NCBI GenBank assembly: GCA_922989275.2
Contig: OV277868.1
Span: 14,070,291 to 14,134,290 of the forward strand
Source: Gari tellinella
Taxonomy: Eukaryota; Mollusca; Bivalvia; Cardiida; Psammobiidae
Length of the DNA stretch: 64,000 bases
Direction of reading: 5' to 3'
Positions within the stretch are counted from its first letter, which is position 1. Each line of letters begins with the position of its first letter. This document shows, piece by piece, positions 45,294 to 57,223 of the stretch. The notes below the pieces were generated by a model. The model had not been told where the DNA came from and ran no database searches. It saw only the letters and a list, made by a program, of their open reading frames with translations. Position numbers and translations under genes: made by a program.

Positions 45294-47228
45294 ACAAGAG
45301 CCCCATGGGGCATATGTCGCTCACCTGAGAATAGCTGTACATCAAAATGGAGATAATGATTTATGACCAGGACGGGGTCATTTTTTACCCAAGGGGCATA
45401 ATTTGAACAATCTTAATAGAGGACCTGTAGATGATGCTATGTTCCAAATATCTAAGATCAGGGTACTAGGGTTCTAGACATGAAGATTTTTTTTAAGTTT
45501 CCATTGAAAAAATCTATTTTTAGCTCCTGTGACCTACATATGCAACAGACTGGAACCATTTGAACAAAATAGATAAAGGACATCTAGAAGTAACACCATG
45601 CCGAATATCAAAGCTCTGGCTATATTAGCTTCAGAAAAGAAGACGTTTGAAAACTGTGACCCCCGGGTGGGGCTAATTTTGACCCCAGGGGCATAATTTG
45701 TACAAACTTGATAGAGGACCTGTAGATGATATGCAATCGACCAGAACCATTTGAACCTTATTGGTATAGGACATCTAAAAGTGTCACCATGCCAGATATC
45801 AAAGCTCTGGCCATATTATTTTCAGAGGAGAAGACGTTGGAAAATTTCACTATATAACTCTATGTAAAACTGTGACCCCCGGGGCGGGGCCAATTTTGAC
45901 CCCAGGGGCATAGTTTGTACAAACTTGATAGAGGACCTGTAGATGATGCTATGTGACAAATGTCTAAGATCTGGCCCTTGTAGTTTCAGACAAGAAGATT
46001 TTTTAAGATTTCCTTATTTTTTCACTTGGTTGCCATGGCAACCAGAGTTCTACATTGTTTTTAATTCTTTGAACAATTTTGAAACAACTTGACCCAAGGA
46101 ACATGGTTGAAATCTTTTCAGCAATATATGAGGAGATGTCATTTGAAGCAATTGTTAAAGACAACAATGACTGTATAAAGTGAAATTATTTTCTTCTGTG
46201 GAAGAATAAATTAAAGACATAAAAAGGAATATGTATGCGTTAATAGGTTAATAAATATCATTATTTACATTTTCTAAATATAGGAAACTATATGTAAATG
46301 AGTGGCAAATTTGGATCCAGATTAGATGCAGCATTATGTGGCATCTGACCTGGATCCATACTGTTTATGGCCAAGAATTAATTGTGGACTGATAGACAGA
46401 AAGATAAACAAACAAACAAACAGACAGACCAAAAGTAATATGCCTTGAACTAAGTTGTGCTTGAGCATAAAATAGCAGACATCATAATTTCTGCTATGTA
46501 TCTCAGTGACCTGAGTTTAGAGCTAGCTTTGGGTCAGTTATGCAATAAGAGACCGTCTCAGGGAGAACTGACTATTATCATGCTGAACTGTTGTCTGCTC
46601 CAAATGTTTGTATGTGAAATATGTAAAAAATAATAACTTATATTTTCTAAATATAAGAAAATATGTAAATGAGTGGCAAATAGTTTAGATCCAGATTAGA
46701 TGCTGCATTATGTGGCATCTGACCTGGATCCCAACTGTTTGCAAATATAGGTGATTTAGTATAAGGGTGCTTGAAACCCTGCTTAAACCTTCAGTAAAAC
46801 AGTATAACCTGAATAAAGCGGCAATGAATCCTGCATAAAGCGGCAATGAAAAAATCCCTATGGTGAATCCCTATGGTCAGTTTTAGTTTTGATATTAACA
46901 ATTTTGAGAGAGAATCACCAGGAGATACTAAAAAACAAATATCAAAGCTGTGGGCCTAGCAGTTTTTTACAAGAAGATTGTTTAAAGTTTTTCCCTTTTT
47001 TAGATAAATTACAATAAGTAGTCCACTTGAAAGTTTCATTTTAACAATTTCTGTAGAGAAGCATCCAAGGAACATCATGAGCAGTTTGAATCCGCCCTAC
47101 AATCCCCGGGTTCAGAGGAGATGTCGTTTGAAGTAAAAGTGAACGGACAGACGGACAGACGGACAGACGTACTACGGACAATGAGCGGTCACAATAGCTC
47201 ACCTTGAGCCTTCGGCTCAGGTGAGCTA
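45294..47228 (+). mobile_element. Pearl-like element P5 nested in P2, itself composite
   Basis: It starts ACAAGAGCCCCATGGGGCAT. Two ~320-bp core units (GAGGACCTGTAGATGATGC, AAATATCAAAGCTCTGGCCA, CTATGTAAAACTGTGACCCC) are followed after ~46165 by an H1 fragment and H2 hairpins. Then comes a different pearl-type 3' part (GAGAAGCATCCAAGGAACAT, (GACGGACA)n, AGCTCACCTTGAGCCTTCGG/CTCAGGTGAGCT). Host joins as CCTATGA | AAAACTGAT without duplication. Confidence 0.85.
46167..46745. repeat. H1 fragment and two H2 hairpins inside P5
   Basis: 46167-46252 is the H1 3' end (GACTGTATAAAGTGAAATTA... to TTAATAGGTTAA). 46296-46375 and 46665-46745 are H2 hairpins: TTGGATCCAGATTAGATGC with its complement GCATCTGACCTGGATCC and flanking AACTGTTT. 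Confidence 0.75.
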
Positions 47229-48000
47229 AAAACTGATACATGTAAGCCCGAGGGCGGGGCCATTTTTGGCCCGGGGTCATAATTTGAACAATCTTGGTAG
47301 AGGACCACAAGTCAAAGCTATATGTCAAATATTAAAGATCTGGGCCTTACAGTTTCAGAGAAGAAGATTTTTAAAGGTTTTCCTATATAAGTCTATGTAA
47401 AACTGATAAGCCCCGGGGCGGGGCCAATTTTGACCCGGGGGTCATAATTTGAACAATCTTGGTAGAGGACCATATGGCAAAGTTACATGTCAAATATTAA
47501 TGATCTAGGCCATACAGTTTCTGAGGAGAAGATTTTTAAAGGTTTGCCTAAGAAAAACTGATAAGCCCCAGGGCGGGGCCATTTTTGGCCCCAGGGTCAA
47601 ACTTTGAACAATCTTGTTAGAAGATCATTAGGTAATGATACATACCAAATATCAAAGGTCTGGGCCTTTGGGTTTCTGAGGAGAAGATTTTTTAAGATTT
47701 TCTTATGCATTAAAAGTTGTCTATAGGGTCATGTTAGAAAATCTGGTCCAAAAACAAGGGAAATAACTCTAGCCAAAAACTTTGAACAAGATTTCGTTCC
47801 CCCTTGTCACTGATGCTTCTGACAAAGTTTGGTTGAAATCGAGTCAGTGGTTTCAGAGGAGATGTTGTTTGAAGATGTGGACGGACGACGTACGACGGAC
47901 GCCGGACGGAATGGTATCACAATAGCTCATCCTGAGCCTATGGCTCAGGTGAGCTAAAAAGTAGGAACTGTTGAAGGCCTGAAAACAGGTAAAATGCTAA

Positions 48001-51000
48001 GGTTTACGGACGTTTCGCTACACAGGACGTTTCGCTACCCCGGACGTTTCGCTACAGTCGTTTCGCCACCTACCGATAAGTCGTTTCGCTACCCAATTTT
48101 TTAAAATGATATTAACCTATTTGTTTTGGTTAAATAAGATATGGCGATATATTATTAACCTAAAATATGCATTACAAACTTATTTTTTAATGAATAATTG
48201 AAAAGATGATCGATTTATTGACAAAATTCGTGTAAGTTAGACAAATAGATGATTCTATATTTTATGTATAAATATAATACTATGCTAGTGTAATTTCTAC
48301 ATGAGGCTCATAATTATACAAATGGATTGGAACCAGACGAGACGCATTGTTACGCGCTCTCTCGTCGGGATCTTAAAGCGACTCGCAACCAGATGGTGCA
48401 TTAAAAATAGTAATTTGTAAATATGTGTCAAACGCTTATATAAATGGTAACGAATTAGTTTAGGATAAGAAATTCTGTTTAAAAAAAATGTATTTCAATA
48501 AAAAAAAAATACTGGTCTCTGGTGAGATTCGAACCCGGGGCCCGGCATTGGCAGACAGAAGGCAAAATAGGGGAAACCGCTTAGACCAATGGGCCACGGA
48601 ACTATCCGTTTATCTCGGATCGATTTAACGTATTTCAATGTGTAGCTATCGAAAGTGCATACAACTTCGTAATTCGGCTCGTGTTTATGTCTGAGCCCGT
48701 GTAGAGAAGCAACAACAACAACTATACCGTCTACTAGTCGGTATAGAAAAACGATGGAAAATATCTAAAAATCTAAGATTCGGTGACGATTCTTGAAACT
48801 TTTTTTGGACTGATCATATTTTTTTAATGTCAGAAGCCAAATAATGACACACATTTGCTTTTATTTGAGTATTTTATTTTATTTTGACAAGTTCACCATC
48901 CGGTTGCGAGTCCCTTTAAATGGCTTTTAGAAATTAATTATAGTTATTAGAAGAAAAAAAACTTTTTACGGCGAAATATGTGAACAGTCGGTACGCATAC
49001 AACTTATTAATGCGAGTTGACCCTTAGAATGCACTGCAGCAGGGTATAGAGCGTGAAATGAATGTGGTATGAACAATATAATGAGTAGCAAACCGATTGG
49101 ATCCATCTTAGACGCCGAGTTCCTCGGTCGCTGGTCTGGGTCTAATCTGTCTGCATAAGCCTAACATTCGTGAAGTAAGTCTGTATTAATTCTGGTGAAA
49201 AGATGTTTACATATGAATCAAGCAAGATTTAAATATGAGAATGGCTTTTTAATTTAATAATGATACGTGTGTCAACCCATTTAACACTAGTGTCTACTAA
49301 AGTGGACAATGTCAAACAGTGTAGACACTCCGTGGTGAGACGTCGCGTTACACGGTTTGCACTGTTTGCTATGTAATCTTGATATGAATTTCCAACATCC
49401 AAAAAGTTAGGATGCTGGTCAGACACTGATTTTCTCGGCGTCCGGGTATTATCCAGGCTGTCTGTAACTTTTATTTCATACGGGGTACCTAACGCAGTGA
49501 AGTGGTTAAATCAGAGACAGTGTATGGGTATACACTATCTCTGGGTTAAATATCATATACGTGCTAAAACATTCATACAGTGAGGTTACACGGAATAATA
49601 TATATAACTATATTATATTTGAGATAATATATATCTATGTTATTGTTGGCTTCTTATGTTTGATGCGAAGTAAATATATTTAGCGATATTGGATACACAA
49701 AGGTATATATTAACACCATTATCTACCATATGTGCACGTGCAAAGTGTGTCGCCAGTGATTGACACGCGAAACATTGTTTGATCGCATTAAAGGTGTGAA
49801 TCATCTTTGGCTTACAATGTTGCAATAGCCCCTTTGAAGCCGTACGGCCAATCACACTTTACTTTCACGACAATGTATATATATCTGCTGTATGCATGGC
49901 AAAAGTAATGCAAAAACTCTACGTTACATGTTTCAAGCATTAAGCAATACATGTATATATTTAATCGGCACGTGCCCGTATACGACACAGCAGGAGAGTT
50001 TGATCTGATCAGGATGCATAAAGCAGTGTCAAACAGTTTGAAACCTGATCAGATGCCGAGTTACACAATAATGACACATTTTTATTCAAGGGGTTTATTC
50101 ATTCCTTAAAGTAAATTTCATTCTAAAGTTAGGAAATCATCAGGAATGCAATAAATTCGATTGCTGGTGCTGTTTTAATCGATCGTTGACTCGGCACGTG
50201 CCGGTATACAGTACGGTCACCCAATGATAATGTACGGTGATCTTCAAAGACAATGTATATCTGCTTAATGCAGGGCAAAAGTATTGCAAACATTCTCCTA
50301 GGAGTTTTCAACGTTACATTTGTCATGCGTTAAGCAGTACACTTCTAAACGCATGTCGATTTATTATGTGCATGGGTGCTTTAAATAGTCGCTTATTTTA
50401 ACACAGATTTTACTGTTTCGACACGTGCCTGTATATGGCACTGCAGCAGAGTCTGATCAAGGATGCAAAAAAATTGCAAAAAAACCCCTTTCTACCCGAT
50501 CTAAGGCAGCGATTGGGTTGTTGAACAGTTTGTAACCTGATCAGATGCCGAGTTAAACAATGATGACAAACACATTTTATTCAAGGGGGAGGGGGTTAAT
50601 TCATTCCTTAAAGTAAAATTTCATGTAAATTCTAAAGTTAAAATAGTTAGGAATGTAATCATTCATTTTCATCGCGCGTGCATTAAATAAACATACACAA
50701 TTTTAACTATTAAATTTAACTCTTTTTCTCCTTTTTATATTCAAGTATATTTTGGTAAATTATCATCAAATTATTTTATTTATCTTTATTTATGATTTAA
50801 ATTGATTCTCCGAGTTTTAATTACTACAGATTCATTAATTTTCCAGCGCGTGCGTTAAATAAGCATACACAATAGTTATTAACTCTGAAATTTAACTCTT
50901 TTTCTCCTTTTATTCAAGTTTATTTTGGTAAAGTATCATCAAATTATATTATTTTTTCTTTCTTTATGGTTTAAATTGATTCTCCGAGTTTGAATTACTA

Positions 51001-51144
51001 CAGATTCATTAAGTTTTCCCCTATTTTAAATATTGGGTAGCGAAACGTACAGGTAGCGAAACGTCCGGGGTAGCGAAACGACTTCAGGTTGGGTAGCGAA
51101 ACGACTGTAGCGAAACGTCCGGAGTAGCGAAACGTCTGGTAACC
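48001..51144. mobile_element. Element C: 3.1-kb transposon with GGACGTTTCGCTACC repeat ends, 8-bp TSD
   Basis: The left end GGTTTACGGACGTTTCGCTA is mirrored by TAGCGAAACGTCTGGTAACC. Six to seven units of GGACGTTTCGCTAC form each end (48013-48110 and 51035-51140). AATGCTAA flanks it at 47993-48000 and 51145-51152. The interior has no transposase. It contains H2-type GATCAGGATGC hairpins, a tRNA-like piece and a duplicated segment (TTTAACTCTTTTTCTCCTTT, ~50710-50820 and ~50890-51010). An 8-bp TSD fits MULE, hAT or P-type elements; GG termini with subterminal repeats fit none cleanly. Confidence 0.88.
48509..48605 (-). repeat. tRNA-derived sequence inside element C
   Basis: On the minus strand: A-box-like TGGCCCATTGGTCTAAG, then about 45 bases, then GGGTTCGAATCTC (B-box, T-arm). 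The spacing suggests a long variable arm (Leu/Ser-like) or an intron. The acceptor stem does not close, so it is a pseudogene or SINE head. Confidence 0.5.
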
Positions 51145-51152
51145 AATGCTAA

Positions 51153-51719
51153 CACAAATCTATGTAAAAATCGACTCAAAATATTTTTTTTATTTAATCA
51201 TTCTATGGTGAAAGGTTGTCGTTCAGCCAATAATCTCTAATCCTACCCCTCCTGTTCATATGCATAATGTTATAAGGGGGGTCCGGCGGCATGCCCCTCC
51301 TCCCACCCCCTGGAAAATTTATTCCCACATGATCAATGGTGCGTTCTGATGGGAGTTTTTTTCGCATTCAAAATAGGTAAAATACTACAAAAATCTGCAC
51401 ATTCAAAACAGTTACAATAATAATATAAATACAATAAATATATATAAATATTCTGCTAATATTGGCAAAATTATTGGAGGGGAAGGGGGCTGGTCCTACA
51501 TGCCTGAGTTAATTGGGTATTATTCAACATCTAGTTAGGCATTCAAAAATGCCTTTCTTTTGAATGCCTTTCTTTTTGTTACCTTTAAGTGTTTTCATCA
51601 AATTTAATTGGATTAACAGGCCTGTAGGATATCCAATTTGGGGGCACAGGCCTGAGGCATAGCTAAACCATTACTTGCATAAATTTATGTAACGATCTAG
51701 GTAACTTTTACTTACACAT
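51153..51719. other. hAT-type repeat remnant flanking element C
   Basis: Continuation of the sequence cut by element C (CACAAATCTATGTAAAAATC). It includes GGGGGGTCCGGCGGCATGCC and CCCCTGGAAAATTTATTCCC, as in the interior of the element at 26799. No coding capacity. Confidence 0.5.
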
Positions 51720-52655
51720 GTATTGGCAAAATTATTAGGGGGGCACAGGGGCATTTTTATTTTTTGGTTGGGGGAGGGGGCACACCGTCATGCCCTTGTT
51801 ACTACGGGCCTGTGTCCGGTTCAAACACATACCATGCATACTGAGGATTTGAGGGGGCACAGGGGCAATTTTGGATTTACTGGCCTGTAGGTTATGCAAT
51901 TCGGGGGCACAGGCATTTTTATTTTTTTTGGTTGGGGAGGGGGGGGGGGGGGGGGCACAGGAGGCATACTGCTGTGCCCCAGTCCTTGTTACTACGGGCC
52001 TGTGTTGGTTGGGGGAGGGGGCACACAGCCGTGCATCCATCATTGTTACCACGGGCCTGTGTCGGGTCCAAACACGACTAGGCATACTGAGGATTTGATG
52101 GGGCACAGGGGCAATTTTGGATTTACTGGCCAGTAGGATATGCAATTTGGGGGCACAGGCACAGGCACAGGCATTTTTATTTTTTGGTTAGGGGAAGGGG
52201 CACACTGTCATGCCCCCTATCATTGTTACTACGGGCCTGTGTCGGGTTCAAACACAGACCAGGCATACTAAGGATTTGAGGGGGCACAGGGGCAATTTTG
52301 GAATTACTGGCCTGTAGGTTATGCAATTGGGGGGGGGGGGGGGGGAGGCACAGGCATTTTTATTTTTTGGTTGGGGGAGGGGGGGGGGGGGGCACAGGGG
52401 GCATACTGCTGTTCCCATATCCTTGTTACTACGGGCCTGTGTTGGTTGAGGGAGGGGGGCACACAGCCGTGCCCCCATCATTGTTACTACGGGCCTGTGT
52501 CAGGTTCAAACACAGACCAGGCATACTGAGGATTTGAGGGGGCACAGGGGCAATTTTGGATTTACTGGCCTGTATGATATGCAATTTGGGGGCACAGGCA
52601 TTTTTATTTTTTGGTTGGGGAGGATAGGGGGGGGGGGGGGGGGGGTTAAATCCGT
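51720..52655. repeat. G-rich tandem array with long G runs
   Basis: Units of ~180-260 bp repeat GAGGGGGCACAGGGGCAATT, GGATTTACTGGCCTGTAGG, GGCATTTTTATTTTTTGGTT, TTGTTACTACGGGCCTGTGT and CAAACACAGACCAGGCATAC. Unit starts are near 51841, 52087, 52268 and 52528. Uninterrupted G runs occur at 51939-51955 (17), 52329-52345 (17), 52379-52392 (14) and 52627-52645 (19). Open frames on both strands (e.g. 51735-52145) are repeat artefacts. Confidence 0.9.
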
Positions 52656-52661
52656 GCCTGA

Positions 52662-53757
52662 GTCTTTAGTATAGCAGAGTACATCAAGGACAGATAACTA
52701 GAGCTTAAATAATACTGAAATGAAGCCTTTTCTAGCATTTATTTGTATATCAAGGGCAGATAATTCATGCCACAATGATAAGATTTCAACAATAATTGCA
52801 CTCCTTCGAGTACTTATAGCTCTATACCATGTGTGCAAGTATATTTAAAATCCATTGAAAACTGTTGTTGCAAGAGTGTAAACACTGTTAGATATGACAT
52901 TTCCAGCAATTCAAGGGTGGATAACTCTTGACTTATATGTCAGATTTCAACCATAATCAAATTTATCTGAACTCTTATAGTCATATACACTCTGAGCAAG
53001 TTTCAGGAATATTGGTTAAAATTGATGCTTCTAGAGTGTAAACAACGTTAAATATGACATTTTCAGCAATTCAAAAGTTGATAACTCTCGACATATTTGT
53101 CTGATTTCAACCATAATCTAACTCATCCAAACTCTTTTGGTAATATACAATCTGAGCAAGCTAAACAAAGATTTGATGAAAAGTGTGGCCTCTAGAGTGA
53201 ATACATTGTTAAGTATAGCATTTTCAGCAATTCAGAGGTAGATTATTCTCTACCTATTTGTTCGATTTCACCTTAATCAAGTTTATTTGAACTCTTATAG
53301 TCTTATACAATCTGAGCAAGTTTGATGAAGATTGGATAAAAATTGTGGCCAATAGAGTGTAAACACCCTTAAATATGGCATTTTCAGCAATTCAAAGGTA
53401 GATTACTCTCTACCTATTTGTCCAATTTCAACCATAATCAAACTCATTCGAACTCTTATGGTTATATACAATCTGAGAGAAAGATTGGATAAGATGTGCC
53501 TCTAGAGTGTAAACACAGTTAAATATGGCATTTCAGCGATTCAAAAGTAGATAAATCTTAACCTATTGGTCGAATTTCGACCATGATGAAACTCATCCGA
53601 CTTCTTATGGTAATATACAATCTAAGCAAGTTTGAGAAATATTGGATTGAAATTGTGGCCTCTAGAGCGTAAACACTAAAATTGTTGACGACTGACGATG
53701 AACGATGTACAACGAGCGCCGGACATTCAAGGTTTGCAAAAGTTCACCCTGAGCTAA
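52662..53757 (+). mobile_element. Pearl-like element P1, left-truncated
   Basis: It enters in the P1 segment AGTACATCAAGGACAGATAA. It has about six ~165-bp core units with the GTGGCCTCTAGAGTGTAAAC word, a GACGACTGACGATGAACG run, and a shortened end TTCACCCTGAGCTAAAAA without the second hairpin arm. Confidence 0.82.
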
Positions 53758-53811
53758 AAAGACTATGGGGTAATGGATTATAGCATATGACAACAGAGAC
53801 AGTTTTCTCCA

Positions 53812-55084
53812 ACAAGGGCCACTATGGCCCTTAATAGCTCACCTGGAACACCATGTAAAACTTGACCTATATTATGACGGGACATCACCCACAATCAACC
53901 TCTAGTGTTAACAAGATTTTTCTATGATTTGACCTAATGACATTGTTTTTGACCGGACACAATCCACATTTGATTTTGACATAGATCTGATGAAGGCAAA
54001 CATTCTGACAATATTTCATTCAGATCTAATGATATTTGTAGCCTCTAGAGGGTTAACACTGTTTTTTCTTTGTTTTGACCTAGTGACCTAGTTTTTGGAC
54101 TAGACACATCCATTTTCAAACCTTAGCTAAATATCAAAGAGGCAGACATGTTGAGCAAGATTCTTTAAAATCCATTGAGATTTGTAGCCTCTAAAGTGTT
54201 AACAAGGTTTCTATGATTTGACCTGGTGACCTAGTTTTTGACCCAACATGACCAATGTTCAAACTTGACCTAGATATAAATAAGGCATTCTTACCAAGTT
54301 GCATTAAAATCCAATTAGATTTGTAGCCTCTAGAGTGTTAACAAGGTTTTTCTATGATTTCACCTAGTGACCTAGTTTTTGAGCCAACATGACCTATATT
54401 CAAACTTGACCTAGATAGCAATAAGGAAACAAGATTAAGGCCCTGATATCTCTCACCATTTGTAATGAAGCCTGATAGCTTTACCTTTGAATTTCACCCT
54501 TTTTATTCTAAATCCATTCAAGTTTGTCGAAAGATTGGATTGAAATTGTGGTCTCTAGAGTGTAAACACTAAAATTTTTGACGCTGCACGCCACACAACT
54601 GACGAGGGACATTCAAGGATTGCAAAAGCTCACCCTGAGCTAAAAAATTATTCTGACCAAGTTTCATGAAAATCCAATGAGAGTTATAGCCTCAAGAGTG
54701 TTAACAAGGTTTTTCTATGATTTGACCTAGTGACCTTGTTTTTGACCGAATATGACCCACATTTGAACTTGACCTAGATATTAATAAGGCAAACATTCTG
54801 ACCAAGTTTCATGAAGATCTGATGAGATTCGTAGCCTCTAGAGTGTTAACAAGGTTTTTCTATGAATTGACCTAGTGACCTAGTTTTGACCCCACATGAC
54901 CCACATTCAAACCTAGATTTCTTAAAGACAAACATTGTCATCAAGTTTCATGAAGATCGGATGAAATTTGTAGCAGCTAGAGTGTTAACGAACCAATTGT
55001 GAAAGCACAGACAGACATACAGATAGACGACGGACATCCAGCAACCCTAATAACTCACCTTTGCACTTCGTGCCAAATGAGCTA
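53812..55084 (+). mobile_element. Pearl-like element P4 with nested mini-P1
   Basis: Start ACAAGGGCCACTATGGCCC. Core units as in 21186-22426 (TTTGACCTAGTGACCTAGTT, GTAGCCTCTAGAGTGTTAAC). Then ACAGACAGACATACAGATAG and the hairpin AACTCACCTTTGCACTTCG / TGCCAAATGAGCT. A small P1 element at 54429-54642 interrupts one unit. Confidence 0.85.
54429..54642 (+). mobile_element. Minimal P1 element, 214 bp, nested in P4
   Basis: It retains only the P1 start block (ACAAGATTAAGGCCCTGATA), a bridging piece and the 3' block (GTGTAAACACTAAAATTTTT, AAAAGCTCACCCTGAGCTA). The tandem core has collapsed. Host sequence AATAAGGAA | AAAAATTATTCTGACC continues on both sides. Confidence 0.8.
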
Positions 55085-55281
55085 AAAACTAATAGCTCTT
55101 TGCAGCAAGATCAACTCTTGGTGGCAACAATTCAACTTATGCTGATTCTGCATTCAAAAGTGATCATTATATTCTGGGCAAGTTAAAGAGGACACAATAC
55201 AAGATTGTTCATATCATTGTTCATTTTTATATCACAGGTGATAAATATAATTTTGCATCTACAAATTTATTAACAAGTTCA

Positions 55282-56996
55282 ACAAGAGGGCCATGACCCT
55301 AAATTCGCTCACCTGAGGACATTGTAGTTTGTACCTAAATTGACTGGGCAAGACAACATTTTAATATAACTATAAATGGAGTTATCTTCTGGACAAGAAA
55401 ACATGACAAAAGGGAATTTTGTTGCCAAGCTTATGACCCTTATCCATGACACATCCTCTTATCAAGCTATTTCCACAACCGGTGAATGATAATTATTTCA
55501 CTAGCGTCAGCAGAACTTGAGTTATTTTCCTGACAATAAAATATGACAAAGGGGAAAAACAAAATATTGCTGCCCTTGTGCATGGCATTTTCTCTTATCA
55601 GTTTCTTTCCATACATAAAATTTCATTACAATAGCATCAGTAGAACTGGAGTTGTCTTCTGGACAAGAAATTATCACAAAGGGAAATAACTCCAAAAACA
55701 ATGATGTCAGAGTTATGGCCTTTGCAAATGGCACTTCCTCTCATTAGGCTCTTTCCAAATAGGCAATTTCATTTTACCCATTACCCCATAGCCTGTTTCT
55801 AGTTTTGAAAATAGGTGGCCACCTAAAGCAGGTTGAAAGTAAAGCAGAATGGGTCTTAATGCACACTTTGCTTTACTTTCAAACTGCTTTAAGCTACCAT
55901 CTACTAGGATATAGAAACTTATTTCGTATCTTACATTTTCATGACCGTATAAAGTGGAATTATTTTCTTAAGTGGAGGAATAAATTAAAGGCCTAAAATG
56001 CACATTTATGGGTAGACATAATTGCATAACTGTCAGTGGATCACTTCCAGATCCTGTTTCTCTAAGTATGAAGCAGACTGAACCATTTCTAAACTTTAGC
56101 AGACAACATGTTCAGCAGACACCACCAGTTCTGTTGGTCAGTCACTGAGGTCAAATATTATGCAATAGTTGGGGAGTAGCAGAGCTAGGAGCTGCTGGGC
56201 ATACCCTTATCAGACTGAAATTATGTGTGCTTAAAACCTACTGTATGTGAAAAATGTAAAAAAACCAATTTAGAAAATGTTAAGTAGGTAAATGAGTGGC
56301 AAATAGTTTGGATCCAGATTAGATGCAGCATTATGTTGCATCTGATCTGGATCCAATCTGTTTGCAAATATTGGCTATTTGTCCTTAGTATATTAAGGGC
56401 CTCAGGTAAATACAGTTCTGCATAAATCGAAATACCATGAGACCTGCCTAGAGCAGCACTAAAACTGCGTAGGGTGGGGTCAAGTGAAACCCTAGCGATT
56501 TCATTTGAACAAACTTTCGAGGGATCCACCAGGAGATACTACTGTAAAAATATCAAAGCTTAGGGCCTAGTAGTTTTTGACAAGAAGATTTTTTAAAGTT
56601 TTTTGCTTTTTTGTTTTTGCAAGCAGAATTTGTGCTTTTTCCCCTTCATTTGAACAACTTTTGTAGAGAAGCATCCAAGGAACATCATGAGCAGGTTAAA
56701 CTCTCCCTACAATCGTTGGGTTCAGAGGAGATGTTGTTTGAAGTAAATGTGAACGAACAGACGGACAGATGGACGGACATCCTTCCATTTGGGCACTTGT
56801 TGGGTTTTTCTTTTGTTTAAAAGTACCCAATAGCAACAAAAAACCCCAACAATAACAATAGGGCAATCACGGAATGAATGGAATCTATTGTTCTCCCTAC
56901 CAAACAAAGGACCTTTCGTGCGTGCGGACGGACAGAGTACGACGGACGGTGAGCGGTCACAATAGCTCACCTTGAGCCTTTGGCTCAGGTGAGCTA
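55282..56996 (+). mobile_element. Pearl-like composite element with H1 and H2 insertions
   Basis: Start ACAAGAGGGCCATGACCCT. Core units repeat GGAGTTATCTTCTGGACAAG and the word TGACAAAGGGGAA (three to four copies to 55770). An H1 MITE occupies ~55775-56018 and an H2 hairpin 56295-56370. The 3' part (GAGAAGCATCCAAGGAACAT, GACGGACAGATGGACGGACA) is broken again at ~56781-56915, and ends AGCTCACCTTGAGCC / GGCTCAGGTGAGCTA. Confidence 0.78.
55775..56018 (+). repeat. H1 MITE, well preserved
   Basis: CCCATTACCCCATAGCCTGT at the left and AAAATGCACATTTATGGGTA at the right, with the GAAAGTAAAGCAGAATGGG / CTTTGCTTTACTTTCAAACT hairpin. It is the best copy for reading the family sequence. Confidence 0.85.
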
Positions 56997-57223
56997 AAAA
57001 CTATACCATTACCACATCCTTATATATCATCGACAATCTCATAATGAGGCTATAATAAATGTTTATAATTACTATAAGCCTAAGACACCAATCTGAAAGA
57101 AATACAAGCCTATGGTAATATTAGGTTGTCAGTACATTTGGGGGAGGCAACTCATCCAACCATATTTTACAGCTGAAAATGTGCATCTCTTCTTTACTAT
57201 ATCATATTCTTTCATGAAGCCAA

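Larger units (their letters stand above)
43195..47956 (+). mobile_element. Pearl-like element P2 hosting two nested elements
   Basis: The P2 core unit (~165-290 bp: AAGCCCCGGGGCGGGGCCAA, TCATAATTTGAACAATCTTG, GTAGAGGACCA.A.GGCAAAG, TTACAGTTTCAGAGAAGAAG) is seen at ~43210-43604, 45028-45293 and 47229-47850. It ends with a GACGGACGACG run and the hairpin AGCTCATCCTGAGCC / GGCTCAGGTGAGCT at 47956. The pieces join exactly when 43605-45027 and 45294-47228 are removed. Its own left boundary is unclear: GGGGGTACTCCCCCTGGAAA at 43200 belongs to a hAT-type repeat. Confidence 0.8.

Noticed and set aside
47041..47328. 95-codon minus-strand ORF across (GACGGACA)n
   Set aside because: It crosses the 3' microsatellite and hairpin of a pearl-like element and is non-coding there in all other copies.
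48509..48605. Functional tRNA gene in element C
   Set aside because: The A- and B-boxes are visible but the acceptor and anticodon stems do not form. Kept only as a tRNA-derived repeat.
51735..52537. ORFs of 75-136 codons on both strands
   Set aside because: They lie in the G-rich tandem array. Proline/glycine strings come from G and C runs, with no conserved domain.
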